Shown here one piece after another: positions 1 through 12,550 of a DNA stretch of 64,000 nt (positions are counted from its first letter, which is position 1; every line of letters starts with the position of its first letter). The notes beneath the pieces are model-generated. The model was not told where the DNA came from and made no database searches. It saw only the letters and a program-made list of their open reading frames with translations. The stretch is taken from positions 274,965-338,964 of the forward strand of contig MVBO01000007.1 of assembly GCA_002261195.1 (NCBI GenBank), read 5' to 3'. The position numbers and the translations under genes were made by a program. Source of the DNA: Bifiguratus adelaidae. Lineage: Eukaryota > Mucoromycota > Endogonomycetes > Endogonales.

Positions 1-217
1 CTCCCAAACTCTCACATCATCGTACCATACAAGGCGTCGGCACGACCATGCAGGATCCCCAGAGTCGACGACGAGGCTTTTGGAACGAACTGCATCGTAA
101 TCTGAGCATCAAGGGATAGTGCTGCCCCGCATGAGAGAAGAAGCGAGTGTTCAAATGTATATTTTCTGCATCTAGAGTAATGTACAATACAAGCCATGTC
201 TAACTGATCCAAGCCCT

Positions 218-850
218 CTATTCCTTCTTGGCCGGTTTTTTCGCTGCAGATTAACAAACGGTCAATGTCATGGGGTCAAGTTTGCGCATGATGCGATACT
301 TACTGCCGTATTTTGACCGACTCGTCATTCGGTTCGGTACACCTTGCAGATCCAGTGCTCCGCGAATCAAATGATAGCGAACACCCGGAAGATCCGGGAC
401 ACGACCACCTCGAACTAGAACGACAGAATGCTCTTGCAAGTTGTGTCCTTCACCAGGTATATAAGCCGTAATGACCTTGCCGTTGCTCAGTTTCACACGC
501 GCAACCTTCCGCACGGCCGAGTTTGGTTTCTTGGGTTTTGTTGTATAGACCTTGGTGCAGACACCTTTCCGTTGGTAACATTGATCGAGCGCCGGCGTCT
601 TGGACAACTTGATTTTGGGCTTCCTTGACTTTCGGATCACTTGATTCAGCGTTGCCATAGAGCGTTGCAGTATCGACGTGTTCAATGAGTTGATTGTCGT
701 TTTCCATGCATCATCCACGCATCGTGTCGTTGCAATCCGTAGGAGTGGTGATGCTGGAGTGATCCATGTTGAAAATGGCTTTATTATATGCGGCGTTGCA
801 CTGGATGTATGCGTCCTCAATCTTCCTACAAGTCCAAAAGCACTCATCAT
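218..850 (-). CDS. MRPS12: Mitochondrial small-subunit ribosomal protein uS12m
   Basis: This is uS12 of the mitochondrial ribosome, which lines the decoding centre. The uS12 core begins with MATLNQ (Met at 658) and carries [19 protein letters not shown] and the [14 protein letters not shown] loop. The last exon is 218-243: removing a GTAAGT...CAG intron (303-244) replaces a non-homologous tail with the expected ending YGTKKPAKKE. Upstream of the core the frame stays open and contains ATG codons at 850 and 847. The residues there are Arg/Ser/Thr rich and look like a mitochondrial targeting peptide, so I place the start at 850. A start at 658 would leave no presequence. The gene is divergent from the exosome gene at 908 and shares a very short promoter with it. 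Identity is sure; the start is not. Confidence 0.85.
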
Positions 851-907
851 AGTGACAAGAAGACAAGCAACAGCGAAAGCAAACAATCAAAATTTGCTTC
901 TTGGGCA

Positions 908-1936
908 ATGACAGCGTTACCAGAGCTTTCCTTCTCAGTCTTTCAACGACTACAACCAGCAGAGTATCAGAAGCGATTCTTGGCACAGCATGTGAGGCCC
1001 GATGGAAGAGGATTGGACGAAGCACGGCCGACAGCGTTGACCATGGGTGCGATCAGTACGGCCGATGGAAGCGCGTTGGTGAGAATGGGTGGTACGACCG
1101 TGGTGGTAGGGATCAAGGCAGAGGTCGGTGTTCCTCCCATGGATCGGGATAACGTTGGCTGGATAGGTGAGGTCGATGGAAAACAAAGATTCTGAGCGAC
1201 AAGGACTGATGTGGAGTGAAATAGTACCCAATCTAGAGTTGGCTCCGATATGTCATCCCTCGGCACGGCCGGGGCCACCGAGTACTTTTGCTCAAGTTTG
1301 TTCACATCGACTTTACGAGATACTCATAAATGAGAATGCGCCGGTCATTGATCTCAAGGATTTGTGCGTTGAACAAGGCAAAGCATGTTGGGTACTGCAT
1401 ATTGATGCCGTGTGTCTGGCCCTTGATGGGTCCGTGTTGGATGCAGCTCTCCTAGGCATGGTTGCTGCGCTCAAAAACTGTAAGTAGTGCACTGCATTGG
1501 ACACATAGGATGACTCAATCGTTCAGTACGTCTACCGGAGGTGATTTATGACGATGAAACCGTCACGGTTGCTAATCCCGAGGACGGCCAAGAGGAACCT
1601 CCCAAAACTGCCCTCAACCTTCACCATCTCCCTCTTTCTTCTTCTTTTGCCATCATACCTGCTGAGGATACTCGGACAAGTTCGGCGTCATCACCGCATA
1701 TGCTCTTGGATCCTACAACCGATGAAGAAGAGCTGACAGAGCAACGGTTATGGGTCGTACTAGACGCAAAGAGTGAGGAGTTGCTTTGCATCCAAAGGCT
1801 GGCTGGCTGGGTAGAAGGAGCAGATGCCCGCTGCACTGGTACGGGCGGTACAGTGAGCATGGACGTCATCAAGAAGGCCATTTCGCAGGCGAAGGAACGA
1901 GCCACATATCTCCAGGCATTGTTGGGAGATTTCTAG
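908..1936 (+). CDS. RRP43: Exosome RNase PH-like ring subunit (Rrp43/EXOSC8 type)
   Basis: This is a non-catalytic RNase PH-fold subunit of the nine-subunit exosome ring, which processes and degrades RNA in nucleus and cytoplasm. Exons are 908-1166, 1225-1479 and 1527-1936, giving 307 residues; the sum is exactly divisible by three. The N-terminal half has RPDGRGLDEARP, the STADGSALVR strand and TTVVVGIKAEVGVP, typical of EXOSC8. The second exon has HRLYEILI and the conserved LVWVL-like segment CWVLHIDAVCLALDG, then LLGMVAALKN. The C-terminal exon has an acidic, variable insert followed by the RLWVVLD strand. Length is close to human EXOSC8 (276) and below yeast Rrp43. No phosphorolytic active-site residues are expected for this subunit. 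Confidence 0.92.
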
Positions 1937-2042
1937 AATTTTGTACATTAGACTACGCAAGCAGACGTGGGCATAAAACATGATGATGGCAACGGTTGGC
2001 TCATCGATGAATCATCCCGTCATCGACGTGTTCCATGCATCA

Positions 2043-3671
2043 TCAGTATTCTGTAAAATCAACATGCCCCGTCGTCATGGCGTGTGCGCGCGCATCTATC
2101 CATGGCATTAGCATTCCACAGCCTATCGATATCCACGGTGCCCACCTTTTTCGCCCTTGAGACCCTTTTGACAAATGCCGCATCTAAGCGTAAAATTCTC
2201 CAAGTCGGTATATTGACCCATCTGCGCAAGCGTTAAGGACAGCGTACCCCACAGCTACATGTACTCACGGCTCGTAATGTTGAAGCCAACTGTTGTACAT
2301 TGGCTCTCACGAGATCGGCTTCGCTGGCATCGAACCGTGTCTGATCAAACGCTTCCGGGGCTCCCTCCGCTGGACTTAGAGCCAAGGCATCATAATCTAG
2401 GATCGATTTCCCGGTCAGCTTGTGAGGTTACAGTGAGAAGCAGTATATGTACGTATGCCACTGTAGAGGATAAACACCTCATCGCTGTATGCGCCTTCGC
2501 CTATGAACCGATATACGGGAGGTTGATGAGCAAGAAGGGGTCTAGCAAAGTCTTGCCCTACCGAATCGATCCGTTCTACCCGTCTGAACATCGACGCTAC
2601 TGATCACTAGGATCAATCAGTAAGCGAATGGATATGTGCCATTGCTTGCCTTTCCTTACCTAGTTGAAACACTTTGGAAAATATAGACAGCTCTAAGAAT
2701 CACTTATGAGTGAATCATTTCTTCAGCCGACCTGTCTTTGAAAGCCTTACCAATGGCACCACCCCAGCTTTCATCCTTGAGTATCCATTGACAGTATTGT
2801 TGCGGTGGACGACTATTCATCATTAGCCACATGCGATCCAATGACAGATGCCCTGCACTTACCCCAAAATGACCTCCGAAAACTCGACAGGATGTTGCAA
2901 TATGTAATCGCAAACAACTATGGTGTCCATCATTGAATATGCGCAATAACGAACTGACATGTGTCAACCTACCCTGTCGCAGTTGACGCGCAGACGTCTG
3001 CTTCTTGTCCAAGACATAGCTACTTAAAACTTGAGCGACGCATAAAGATTACGCCGTCTTGCTTACCCTAGTGATCATTCCGTCAGTCTCGTATCGCATC
3101 ATCGCATCCATATAGATAAAGACACTCACCCACAGAATTGAATAGACAGGAATTGTCGTCTGCTTGCGTCTAGCATGCATCAGTCATATTGGCACCACAT
3201 ACTGGTGTTTTGCAACTCGACCCACCCGCAGTATCATCTCGCCTTGCGCCATTGAAATAGCAGCGCTCTCAGCACCTACTATGGATGCAGTGTGCGTTGT
3301 AGAAGCTGGCGAATTGGACTCTTGGACTCTTGGACTGGTCGGTGCTGCTGAGGCAACGGTAGAAGCGACGCGGCTCACGATAAGCGCGTCGCCGTGCTTG
3401 ACTTTCAAATCTTTGAGCAGAATATCGGGCGACGCACTGAGGACTTTGGGTGGGAATCCATTCTTGACTATGCGCGGAGAGTGTGAGACTAGCGTCGGCG
3501 GCATGACAGCAAAACCCCCTCAAGGAAGAGGCAGCATTTACCTTCAATCTCGCTTGTGGGATATTGCGTAACTTGCGATATAGCTTCCAGCAAGTCTTTG
3601 TACGTGGACGTATCGGACAGTGTGGGTGGCAGGGTCTGAGCAGCGTTACCGTAGCGGATTTTGAGCAACAT
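2043..3671 (-). CDS. OTU1: OTU1/YOD1 deubiquitinase (UBX-like + OTU + C2H2)
   Basis: This is an OTU cysteine protease that trims ubiquitin chains on Cdc48/p97 substrates in ER-associated degradation. Exons deduced on the minus strand: 3671-3542, 3467-3226, 3169-3130, 3067 (one base), 3019-2973, 2917-2863, 2812-2751, 2692-2660, 2606-2562, 2500-2453, 2396-2269, 2221-2146 and 2095-2043. The sum is 960 nt, or 319 residues, matching the family (yeast 301, human 348). Parts in order: UBX-like domain from residue 1 (MLLKIRYG...), linker with NGFPPKVL, OTU domain with catalytic DDNSCLF, the motifs YCQWILKDESWGGAI and YSGIHYDAL, then a C-terminal zinc finger (CGICQKG...HAMTTGH). The frame across exons 3-5 closes only with the single-base exon or an equivalent stwintron; otherwise the conserved YVLD follow-on is lost. 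Confidence 0.9.
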
Positions 3672-3907
3672 GCCGCAGGTCCCTTTACAACCTCGGGGTA
3701 CTTTCCAAATTTGGAGAAGGAATGCAGTGAACCCAACGGCAAATGACCTTCACGACTGCAGCAAGAAGTATGGTCGGAAGACCCAGACTATTGTTATTTT
3801 CGAGTTTCTTTTCTCTATATTAACAATGTAAGAACGAGAGCAAGAAGTGTAATTGTACGTATAAACAAAGTGTGAACATTATATAGTTTTCTGTGAAGCG
3901 ACAAGCA

Positions 3908-4601
3908 TTACGTTCTATCCAATTCGACTTGCTCGATTTGGTGGCTTTTGTCGCGTGCGAGGGGGAAGTAGTATACACACGGCCCGTTCACCGTTGACGC
4001 CAACGTTGATCCAGGCATGCAGTACATGAGATCCCTTGATTGTTCTCCGGTTCTCGTTGCGAGCTCGCTGCTTCGTCGAAACGAGCCGTGCCTTCTCATC
4101 CTCACGATTCCCTCCAGCCTGGAAACTCCGAACTCCAAATGGTTCGTTAGACCGAGATGCGTCAAGTACCGGGCCAATCTTCAAAACTTTGTATTCCTAC
4201 TTCGGCCATATCCACGAACTGTTCCAGCGTGACATCCTCGTCAGTAAGCGATCCAAAATGGACGACCATATTGTGTAATCTTTGCGCGAAGATCCGCCAT
4301 CATATGACCTTCGACATATGCCTACGTCAGCCAATAGTGAACGCCAACTGCCAATGCAGCCTGAAACGTCCAATCATTCCAGTTCTGAGCTTTGCGGAAA
4401 TGTCTCTTGTGATGCGGGGCGCAATGTCAAAGGCATGCGGTTGTTCAGGTCTAGCGCGAGAACCATTCAGGCGAAGTAGCCGTAAACCGGGCTAGCATTT
4501 GCCAAGTCATGGGGCAAGTGTTCAGCAAGTGGTCTATGGCCCAACCTTTGGAAATATGGAGAACAGAGACGGAGAAGGAATACAATCGCGCCGCGAGCCA
4601 T
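3908..4601 (-). CDS. Unresolved multi-exon reading, possibly a small mitochondrial protein
   Basis: I do not recognise this and cannot close a gene model. On the minus strand there is an ATG at 4601 followed by a presequence-like stretch (FLLRLCSPYFQRLGHR). A hydrophobic segment (QAALAVGVHYWLT) lies near 4340. An acidic helix (TDEDVTLEQFVDMAE) ends at a GTAGGA donor near 4200, and a C-terminal stretch (GPCVYYFPLARDKSHQ) ends at 3908. One intron is plausible (CTAAC branch, TTTCCAG acceptor near 4106), but other joins fail to keep frame. The C-terminal pattern loosely recalls the Tim21/Coa1 fold; this is a guess. It may be a decayed gene. Confidence 0.22.
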
Positions 4602-4737
4602 TTCACATCGCACAAATAGGGCAAGCCCTGATTTCCTTATTGGATCATAAGTTTTTGAGACGCATGGAGAACTATGCAAGGTAAAGCATGGGTGTGTATG
4701 TATGCGTAATCATTATGATAGACGATTCATGGGAATA

Positions 4738-6526
<1,789 letters not shown>

Positions 6527-6655
6527 CTGCAGGGTCGAATCAGCGCAACGCCGCCTGCGCGCCCAAAAACCGGTCTGAGGATGCTTAATGAATTAACGGT
6601 GAAAATATTGTAAGCGGCCGAGGCGATCAGCTCCTCTCTCTCACACACGTTCAGT

Positions 6656-7214
6656 ATGAAGCATCTCGCTGCTTATCTACTTCTCATTCAAGGTGGTAAC
6701 GCCAACCCCTCTGCTGAGGATATCAAGAAGGTTCTCTCTTCTGTTGGTATCGAGGCCGAACAAGCTCGTCTTGATGCCTTATTGAAGGACATTCAGGGCA
6801 AGAGCATTGACGAGGTATGTTATAGGGTTTGTGGCGAGGTTCTTGTGTTTTAGGGGAATAGTGTGGCCTTGGATGGCAGATCGCAACTGCTTTGACCTAC
6901 ATGACAGTCGGCAGAAGCATAGTGTTTGCACGAAAACCGGTGGCTTAGACTTGCGAATACCGTGCTCACTATTCTCACCTCCCTTAGCTTATCGCTGAAG
7001 GTCAACCCAAGCTCGCCTCTATTTCTGCTGGTGGTGCTGCTCCCGCTGGTGGTGCCGCCGCTCCCGCCGCCGGTGGTGCTGCTGAGGAAGCCAAGGCTGA
7101 GGAGAAGAAGGAGGAAGCCAAGGAGGAATCTGACGATGTGAGTATCTGCTATTCAAGCGTGAATGTGGACTAATGGCGTTGGCATAGGATATGGGCTTCG
7201 GTCTATTCGATTAG
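6656..7214 (+). CDS. RPP2: 60S acidic ribosomal protein P2
   Basis: This is a stalk protein of the large ribosomal subunit that recruits translational GTPases. Exons are 6656-6814, 6988-7137 and 7188-7214, giving 111 residues, the usual size. The start [10 protein letters not shown] and the segment [14 protein letters not shown] are diagnostic of P2 rather than P1. A Gly/Ala hinge and a Glu/Lys-rich charged region follow. The last 9-codon exon supplies the universal C-terminus DMGFGLFD, so the first-pass open frame is incomplete without splicing. Confidence 0.96.
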
Positions 7215-7764
7215 ATGTATCGCTTCAATGACATGTACACAGACAATGTCTTGTAAATGCCTCCCAAAAGATCTTTGCAACTGCAATCTTGCCTTTCTCT
7301 TCCCATGACTGTGTCAAAACGTATCAACATCGTTTGTACGCACAACCGACTAATAGCCACGTTTATCTGTATTTATTTGACGGATCATTGGATATGTGGA
7401 ACGCCCCGTGCTTTCCTTTCAAGGCATCCATGGCCAGACTTAACACAAATGCAAAATCGGCTGCACAGATTACATGAATATAAACAAGTGTGCACTAGGC
7501 GATCGTTCGTTGGTCTTACTCTTCCATGGAGCACCATGGTGCTTTCTATCATTTGTCAGTCACGCACGGTTCCATGCGACGATCTCGGGCGCAATTTCCT
7601 TGTGTCACTTTAAAACTTTTTGGACCACATGAATTGCTTCTTTGGCCCTTTGATCGTTTTTCCCATTCGGACCTTCTACCCTGCACGCTTGCGCGCTTGT
7701 TCGCATGGCATGTTGATTAGAAATATATATTTTACGAATGGAGACTGATCTATTTCACTAATAG
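7215..7764 (+). other. Intergenic, P2 to methyltransferase
   Basis: About 550 bp. It should hold the P2 3' region and the 5' end of the methyltransferase, whose first coding exon I could not place. A TATA-like run (AATATATATTT) lies near 7720. No other gene is supported. Confidence 0.4.
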
Positions 7765-9009
7765 GGTATCTGTGGGAGTCAGGTGGAAAGAGACGAAGAG
7801 GTTGCGATAGACAGAACGCTCAAGTCCAAGGAGTCGCCAGGACTTGCGCACAACCTCGACAGGTCTCCAGGGAGCGCTCTTAGTCAACAAGAGGACCTTG
7901 AGCATGGGTATCACTCCGGTCGCGTATACCATGCCGAACATATTTCTGCTTACCTATTACCCAACGACCTCGAAGAAGCAGATCGGATGCAAGAGCAGCA
8001 TTGGATTATAAAAGAGTTTCATCGAGGGTAGGTTAAGCACTCGCGTTTGGGCGTCATTTGACATGGGGACAGCAACTATAAGGCGCCTGTACATCAGCTC
8101 TTATTGGATGGTGCCAAGGTTCTGGATGTGGGGTACGTGTGAACATCTTGCATGTTACGCACGATTGTCATACACAACTGATCGTAATTTAATCTAGATG
8201 TGGGCCAGGCACATGGATCTTGGTAGGCTATTAGGCTCTCAACTCCCTCTGTAGCCATGGTTCTAACGTTTATCCTTAGGATATGGCGCACGATTACCCC
8301 GAGGCCACGTTTTATGGCATCGACATCTCTCCCACGTTTCCCCGAGATATCCGACCCCGAAACACACACTTTCAGATTGCAGACATTCTCAAGGGCTTAC
8401 CGTTTCCCGACAACTCGTTTGATTACATCTTTCAGCGGTTCCTTGGACTTGGGTATACCCCTGTCACCTGGAAGATTGCGATGAAGGAGCTGAGGCGTGT
8501 GATCAAACCTGGCGGTTACGTGGAATTGATCGAGGTGAGTCTGCCGAAGGTATCGTGACGGGAAAGCTCATCAAGGGTAGGCGACCTTCGATGGCGCCAA
8601 CGCCGGGCCAATCTATTCGGCGTTACTGGAAGGACGTAAGTATACGCGGCGATGTGTGACACAAGTAGCTGATCATTGGATAGTCATTGCAACCATGAAC
8701 GAGCGAAATATTGATCCAACCGCGCCTGTTCACATATCCAACATGCTTGCACTTGTCACTGACAACCCAGGCACCATCACAGCCGGCAAGTTCGCAATCA
8801 AGGTCGGATGGGGAGATGTTGTGGGTGAATTGACAGGTAGAGACCTCATCAGGACGCTGGCGGGTTTGGAAGGTGGCATTATCAAGCATCGCAATATCAC
8901 ACCTGAGCAATATGCGGAGGAGCTCAAGCAATTACCGGCAGAGTTCAAGAAGCACGAAACGCTCATATACGAATATTACGCTTATACCAGGATTTCAAAA
9001 GATGTGTAA
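7765..9009 (+). CDS. Class I SAM-dependent methyltransferase (LaeA/UMTA-like family), 5' end unresolved
   Basis: This is a Rossmann-fold methyltransferase of the large fungal family that includes LaeA and related enzymes; its substrate is unknown. Exons: up to 8027, 8073-8132, 8198-8222, 8280-8534, 8581-8635 and 8684-9009. The conserved entry RVYHAEHISAYLLPND precedes motif I, VLDVGCGPGTW, which is assembled across three exons. Then come GIDISPTFPRDIRP, the post-II acidic segment QIADILKGLPFPDNSFD, and LRRVIKPGGYVELIE. The open frame before 8027 starts right after an in-frame stop at 7762 and has no ATG ahead of the conserved region, so a short upstream exon is missing. TAG acceptors near 7764 fit this. 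Confidence 0.8.
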
Positions 9010-9110
9010 ATATGTGCATACGATGCGCAAGAATATGAGCTCATTAGCCAATATGAAGTAGCAAACACGACTATATTCTAAATGATTGAACACCTCCATC
9101 ATACTGCCAA

Positions 9111-10292
9111 TCACGCTTCAACCTGTTGATCATTATCGCGAACGGTACAAGAGCCATCAGCATGTTCAAGTCGCAATGCTTGTAAGTCACTCAAGAAATC
9201 GGACATGTCGAGCAGTTGCTACGAGGACAATGAGTAAAAATCACACCATCACGGGCTCATCACGTCCACATACCGCTTGCTTGGCGCTATCGGCATCCTT
9301 CCGTTTCAGTTTTTCCAGCGCCTTAGTCGTCCGTTGACGCGCTTTTTCAATGTTTAACAACTGTGTTCGTAGCTGTTGTTTTTCTCTGCGCGCTTTCGTC
9401 AAGGAAGCTTGTAGCAGTAGATGCTCGTCATAGGCATCTCTCTATCAAATTGGTTAGTCCACGTTGACAAATGTTGACAACCTGCCTGTTCCTTGAGTCG
9501 TCGCTGCAATTCTGCACCAAAAATTTGGACACCGGTGCGGATGGCTTGGTCGTCAATGTGATCGAGAGCGGCTTCCAACGCTTCTTTTGCCATCTCCCAT
9601 ACCGTGTCCATTTCATTGTATATCTTTGTTCGTGTGACGTTTTCGGTGTATTGCCGAACGGATTCGCGATCAGCGAGCTCTTGCGCTTCGCTTCGTCGAT
9701 GATGAATTGGATTACGGGTTTCTCTTGCTTTGGCCTGAAGCCGAGTCTTGGAAGGAAGGATGCGTGTGAAGGGAAGTAGGGTTGTCTGAGATAGGCCAGG
9801 GCCAATCGATGGACCTTTTTGTTCGGTGGCTGCTTCTGGCTTCATTTTGCGTCGCTTTTCGGACTTTTTGATGATTCTCCGCTTCAAGGGTGGCTCCTCA
9901 ACGTCATAATTCTCTTTATCGCTCTCTCTGAGATCCGAGTCTTGCAGTTCTCGCTTCACAATTGTGGGTGACGGCGTATGTGAGGGGTTATCAATAGCAG
10001 GGGATTCCGACAAGGCCGGCTCGTCATGTGTTTCAAGACGCTGCTGTGAAGTTAAAGGTGATGGTGAGGGAGACGGTGAAGGTGAAGGTGACGGCTGTGA
10101 TGTAGTTGTCTGTGTTGTTTGGGAAGCTGAAATAGTAAATCCTCGAAAGGCAGCTTGATACTCTCTGCATGTCATCGCATTGGGTAAGTTTGCAGAAGGA
10201 GAACTAAGTCCATCATATCCTTGCTCTTACCCTCTGCCGCGTCTACGTGATGCAATCTTTTCTCTTAACCTGTCTGGTAACGCAACGTCCAT
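9111..10292 (-). CDS. Basic, coiled-coil nuclear protein, possibly kinetochore-related
   Basis: Exons 10292-10231, 10164-9486, 9441-9274 and 9218-9111 sum to 1017 nt, or 338 residues. The N-terminal third is Ser/Pro/Gln rich and disordered. Then come basic patches (LKRRIIKKSEKRRK) that look like nuclear localisation signals, and long helices (EMAKEALEAALDHIDD, LTKARREKQQLRTQLL). The end is LLDMSDFLSDLQAL. The layout (disordered basic N-terminus plus C-terminal helical bundle) resembles inner kinetochore CENP-Q/U-type proteins, but I see no decisive motif and do not assign a name. The intron at 9485-9442 is best read with a GC donor (GCAGGT), a GACTAACC branch and TAG acceptor, which keeps phase 0. 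Confidence 0.7.
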
Positions 10293-10399
10293 GGTGAAAA
10301 AGAGAGACAGAGTCGCGCGCCAGACACGCGCCTTTCAACATTTCCAAATCTGGACATTAAGTTGCTGTCAAGCAAAGCGCAGAGCAGAGAGAGAGAAGG

Positions 10400-11644
10400 A
10401 TGACTTTTCTTCACCTCATTGCCTATGCCGGGGTTGGTCTATCGTTTATCTTTGTCACTCTTAGTCTAAGTAAGTAGGGTATTACTTGGTGAAGGTTTTT
10501 GCGAGTGGCGCAAGCGTTTTATCTACGTTGCTTGCTTGCCGTGGTCGGCACAAGTACACTCACTCACAATCTACGTCACTTTCTACAGCATGTGGTCTAT
10601 ACTACCTTGCCGAACTGGTATGTACTGTGTCTGACCTGAACAGACAAGTCAAGTGTCGAATGACCCAAATCACTCACCGTGATGCCTTCCCCCTGAACAG
10701 GTTGAGGAGTACACGGTACTGACCAGGAAGATCATCACGTGGATGACCATGGTATGTCTTCGATGTCTCCTCAAACAATAGAAGATACATCATCCGCTGA
10801 TGTATATGATAGACGATAGCCGGTCTCCATGTGCTACTGCTGTTGATCGACCGGTACCCGTTCTTTCGCACGGTATTCTCCCTCACATGTCTAGGCGTGT
10901 ATAGCCTCAATCTCAAAACATTTCCATTCATCAGTTTGACAAGTCCACCTTTCTTGGCGAGCTGCGGTAGGTGTGATCTTGTTGTCGGATGTGTCATCCG
11001 TGCTTAACCGGTGACAGTCTTGGTGCTTTTGAATCACTACCTGTGGTTCACCTACTTTTCATCGCATTACGAGCCTTTTATGGACATTGCGTCCTTCTTC
11101 GGCATCATGGTGTGGTTGGTTCCATTTGCTTACTTTATCAGTCTAAGCGCCAATGACGCTGTATTGCCTACAAGTGGTAAGTTGTCCAACAAGGGAAATT
11201 TTGGTTGCTAAAATACGCGCAGATGTTACCAACCCTACACCGGTACAAGGACATCAAGCTCTGCTCAAAACCATTCTCGAGTATCTTCCTCGCATTGGCA
11301 CCAAAAAGCGAGACAACAATGGCGTATTCCCAGCCTCGTCTTCCCAAGAATCATTCCAACGGCCACCTATGGGATTTGCGCCACCGAACGAAACCCCACT
11401 TTATACGCAGGAAGCCGAGGTGCCGGATTACGCCTTTCAACCATACCAATCGCAAAAGTCATCGCAATCCACTCCATCACCCGCACATTCCATGGCCCCA
11501 CCATACGATCCCAGAGACCAAAGCGCTAGGAATGGGACAGCTGAGACTGCCTATGCTGGCAAGATCACCCCCGGATTAGGAAACATATCCAACTCCAGCA
11601 CGACCCGAGTACATGCCGGCCGGCGGCGAAAATACGTAAATTAA
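10400..11644 (+). CDS. SVP26: SVP26/TEX261 ER-Golgi membrane adaptor
   Basis: This is a tetraspanning membrane protein of COPII vesicles that helps export Golgi glycosyltransferases from the ER. Exons: 10400-10469, 10589-10617, 10701-10751, 10813-10966, 11018-11176 and 11223-11644, giving 294 residues. Membrane segments alternate with the family signatures GLYYLAELVEEYTVLT, LHVLLLLIDRYPF, VLVLLNHYLWF and SFFGIMVWLVPFAYFISLSA. The last exon encodes a soluble Pro/Ser/Gln-rich cytosolic tail. It is head to head with the coiled-coil gene (start 10292), 107 bp apart. Confidence 0.92.
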
Positions 11645-12550
11645 GGATAGCGAGCACATGTGCAGGGCAACTGTATTCTAGCATGTCAAGTATGAGCACG
11701 TTCTAATCCTTGCGTTATCCTGGCTCGCACAAAAGCCTCAACTGCTCCACTAGGTTGAGCGGAGGTTACTCAGAAACACGTGGACAAGTGCAGAAAAATT
11801 CGCGGTAAATCATTGGTGCGAAACTTGTCACCCCAAAATTAGCGTCATGTGCGGAGATTCTCGACGGCTGCACCGTCGCCTCTTTGCCGCTTAGCCGAGC
11901 GGAGTCTGAGGATCCTCCTAGACTATTCATCACGGACAGCCGCAGTCTTGACGTGCCACCGCATGGCACATGCAAACGCATCGATGCAAGCCGTGCTTCG
12001 AGAGGCCAGGTGAATCCATGCACAGTGCACGCAGGCTTGGATCCCGCGCACCTGATTGGATCAACTGGATCTAATCAAGCAAATTCAAGGCCCGAGGCAG
12101 CATTAGCCCCCCATTACCCATTTTTGCACAAAACGAGTAAAGAAAGCCCAGTGTGACTGACGTAAACCGCACGAGTATCTTGATCTGGCTAAGTCGAACG
12201 GTCACTCCTACACTTGCTTCTTGTTCCGGTCTGACCAAGCTTATTTTGTCATGCCTGTACCGATCTCTCAACCGTCATACCGGACTCTATGGCAGATTGT
12301 TGTTGCTACACCCCATCCCAACCATGCTGGCTGACCCATTGTTTCTATTTTGTCTGAGTTTAAAGCGAAAGGACATGCGAGAACAGAAAATTTTTCTCGA
12401 TTGAAAGGCATCTCGTCACGTTCCAAGCCCAAAATTTCTCAGTCAGGGTTCTGGTTCCACCCCTTTCTACAATTGTCTTCCTCTTTCTCTCTCGCACCAT
12501 TTCTTTTCTGCTCTCCTTCGTTTTGGACAAGCATTCATTCTGGTGGTCTT
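11645..12550 (+). promoter_or_regulatory. Long upstream region of the bHLH gene
   Basis: About 900 bp without a supported gene. A canonical E-box CACGTG lies at 11777-11782. A strongly pyrimidine-rich tract (TCTCTCTTTC types) runs from about 12460 to 12530, just before the start codon. Such CT tracts commonly precede fungal transcription starts. Confidence 0.45.

Noticed and set aside
2300-2345. tRNA-like T-loop (GGTTCGA on the minus strand)
   Set aside because: Flanking bases cannot form the T-stem, and the site is coding sequence of an OTU1 exon.
10204-10230. 27-nt intron in the coiled-coil gene (GTAAGA to CTTAG)
   Set aside because: A 66-nt intron from the same donor to a CAG acceptor at 10165 also keeps frame and is of normal size.
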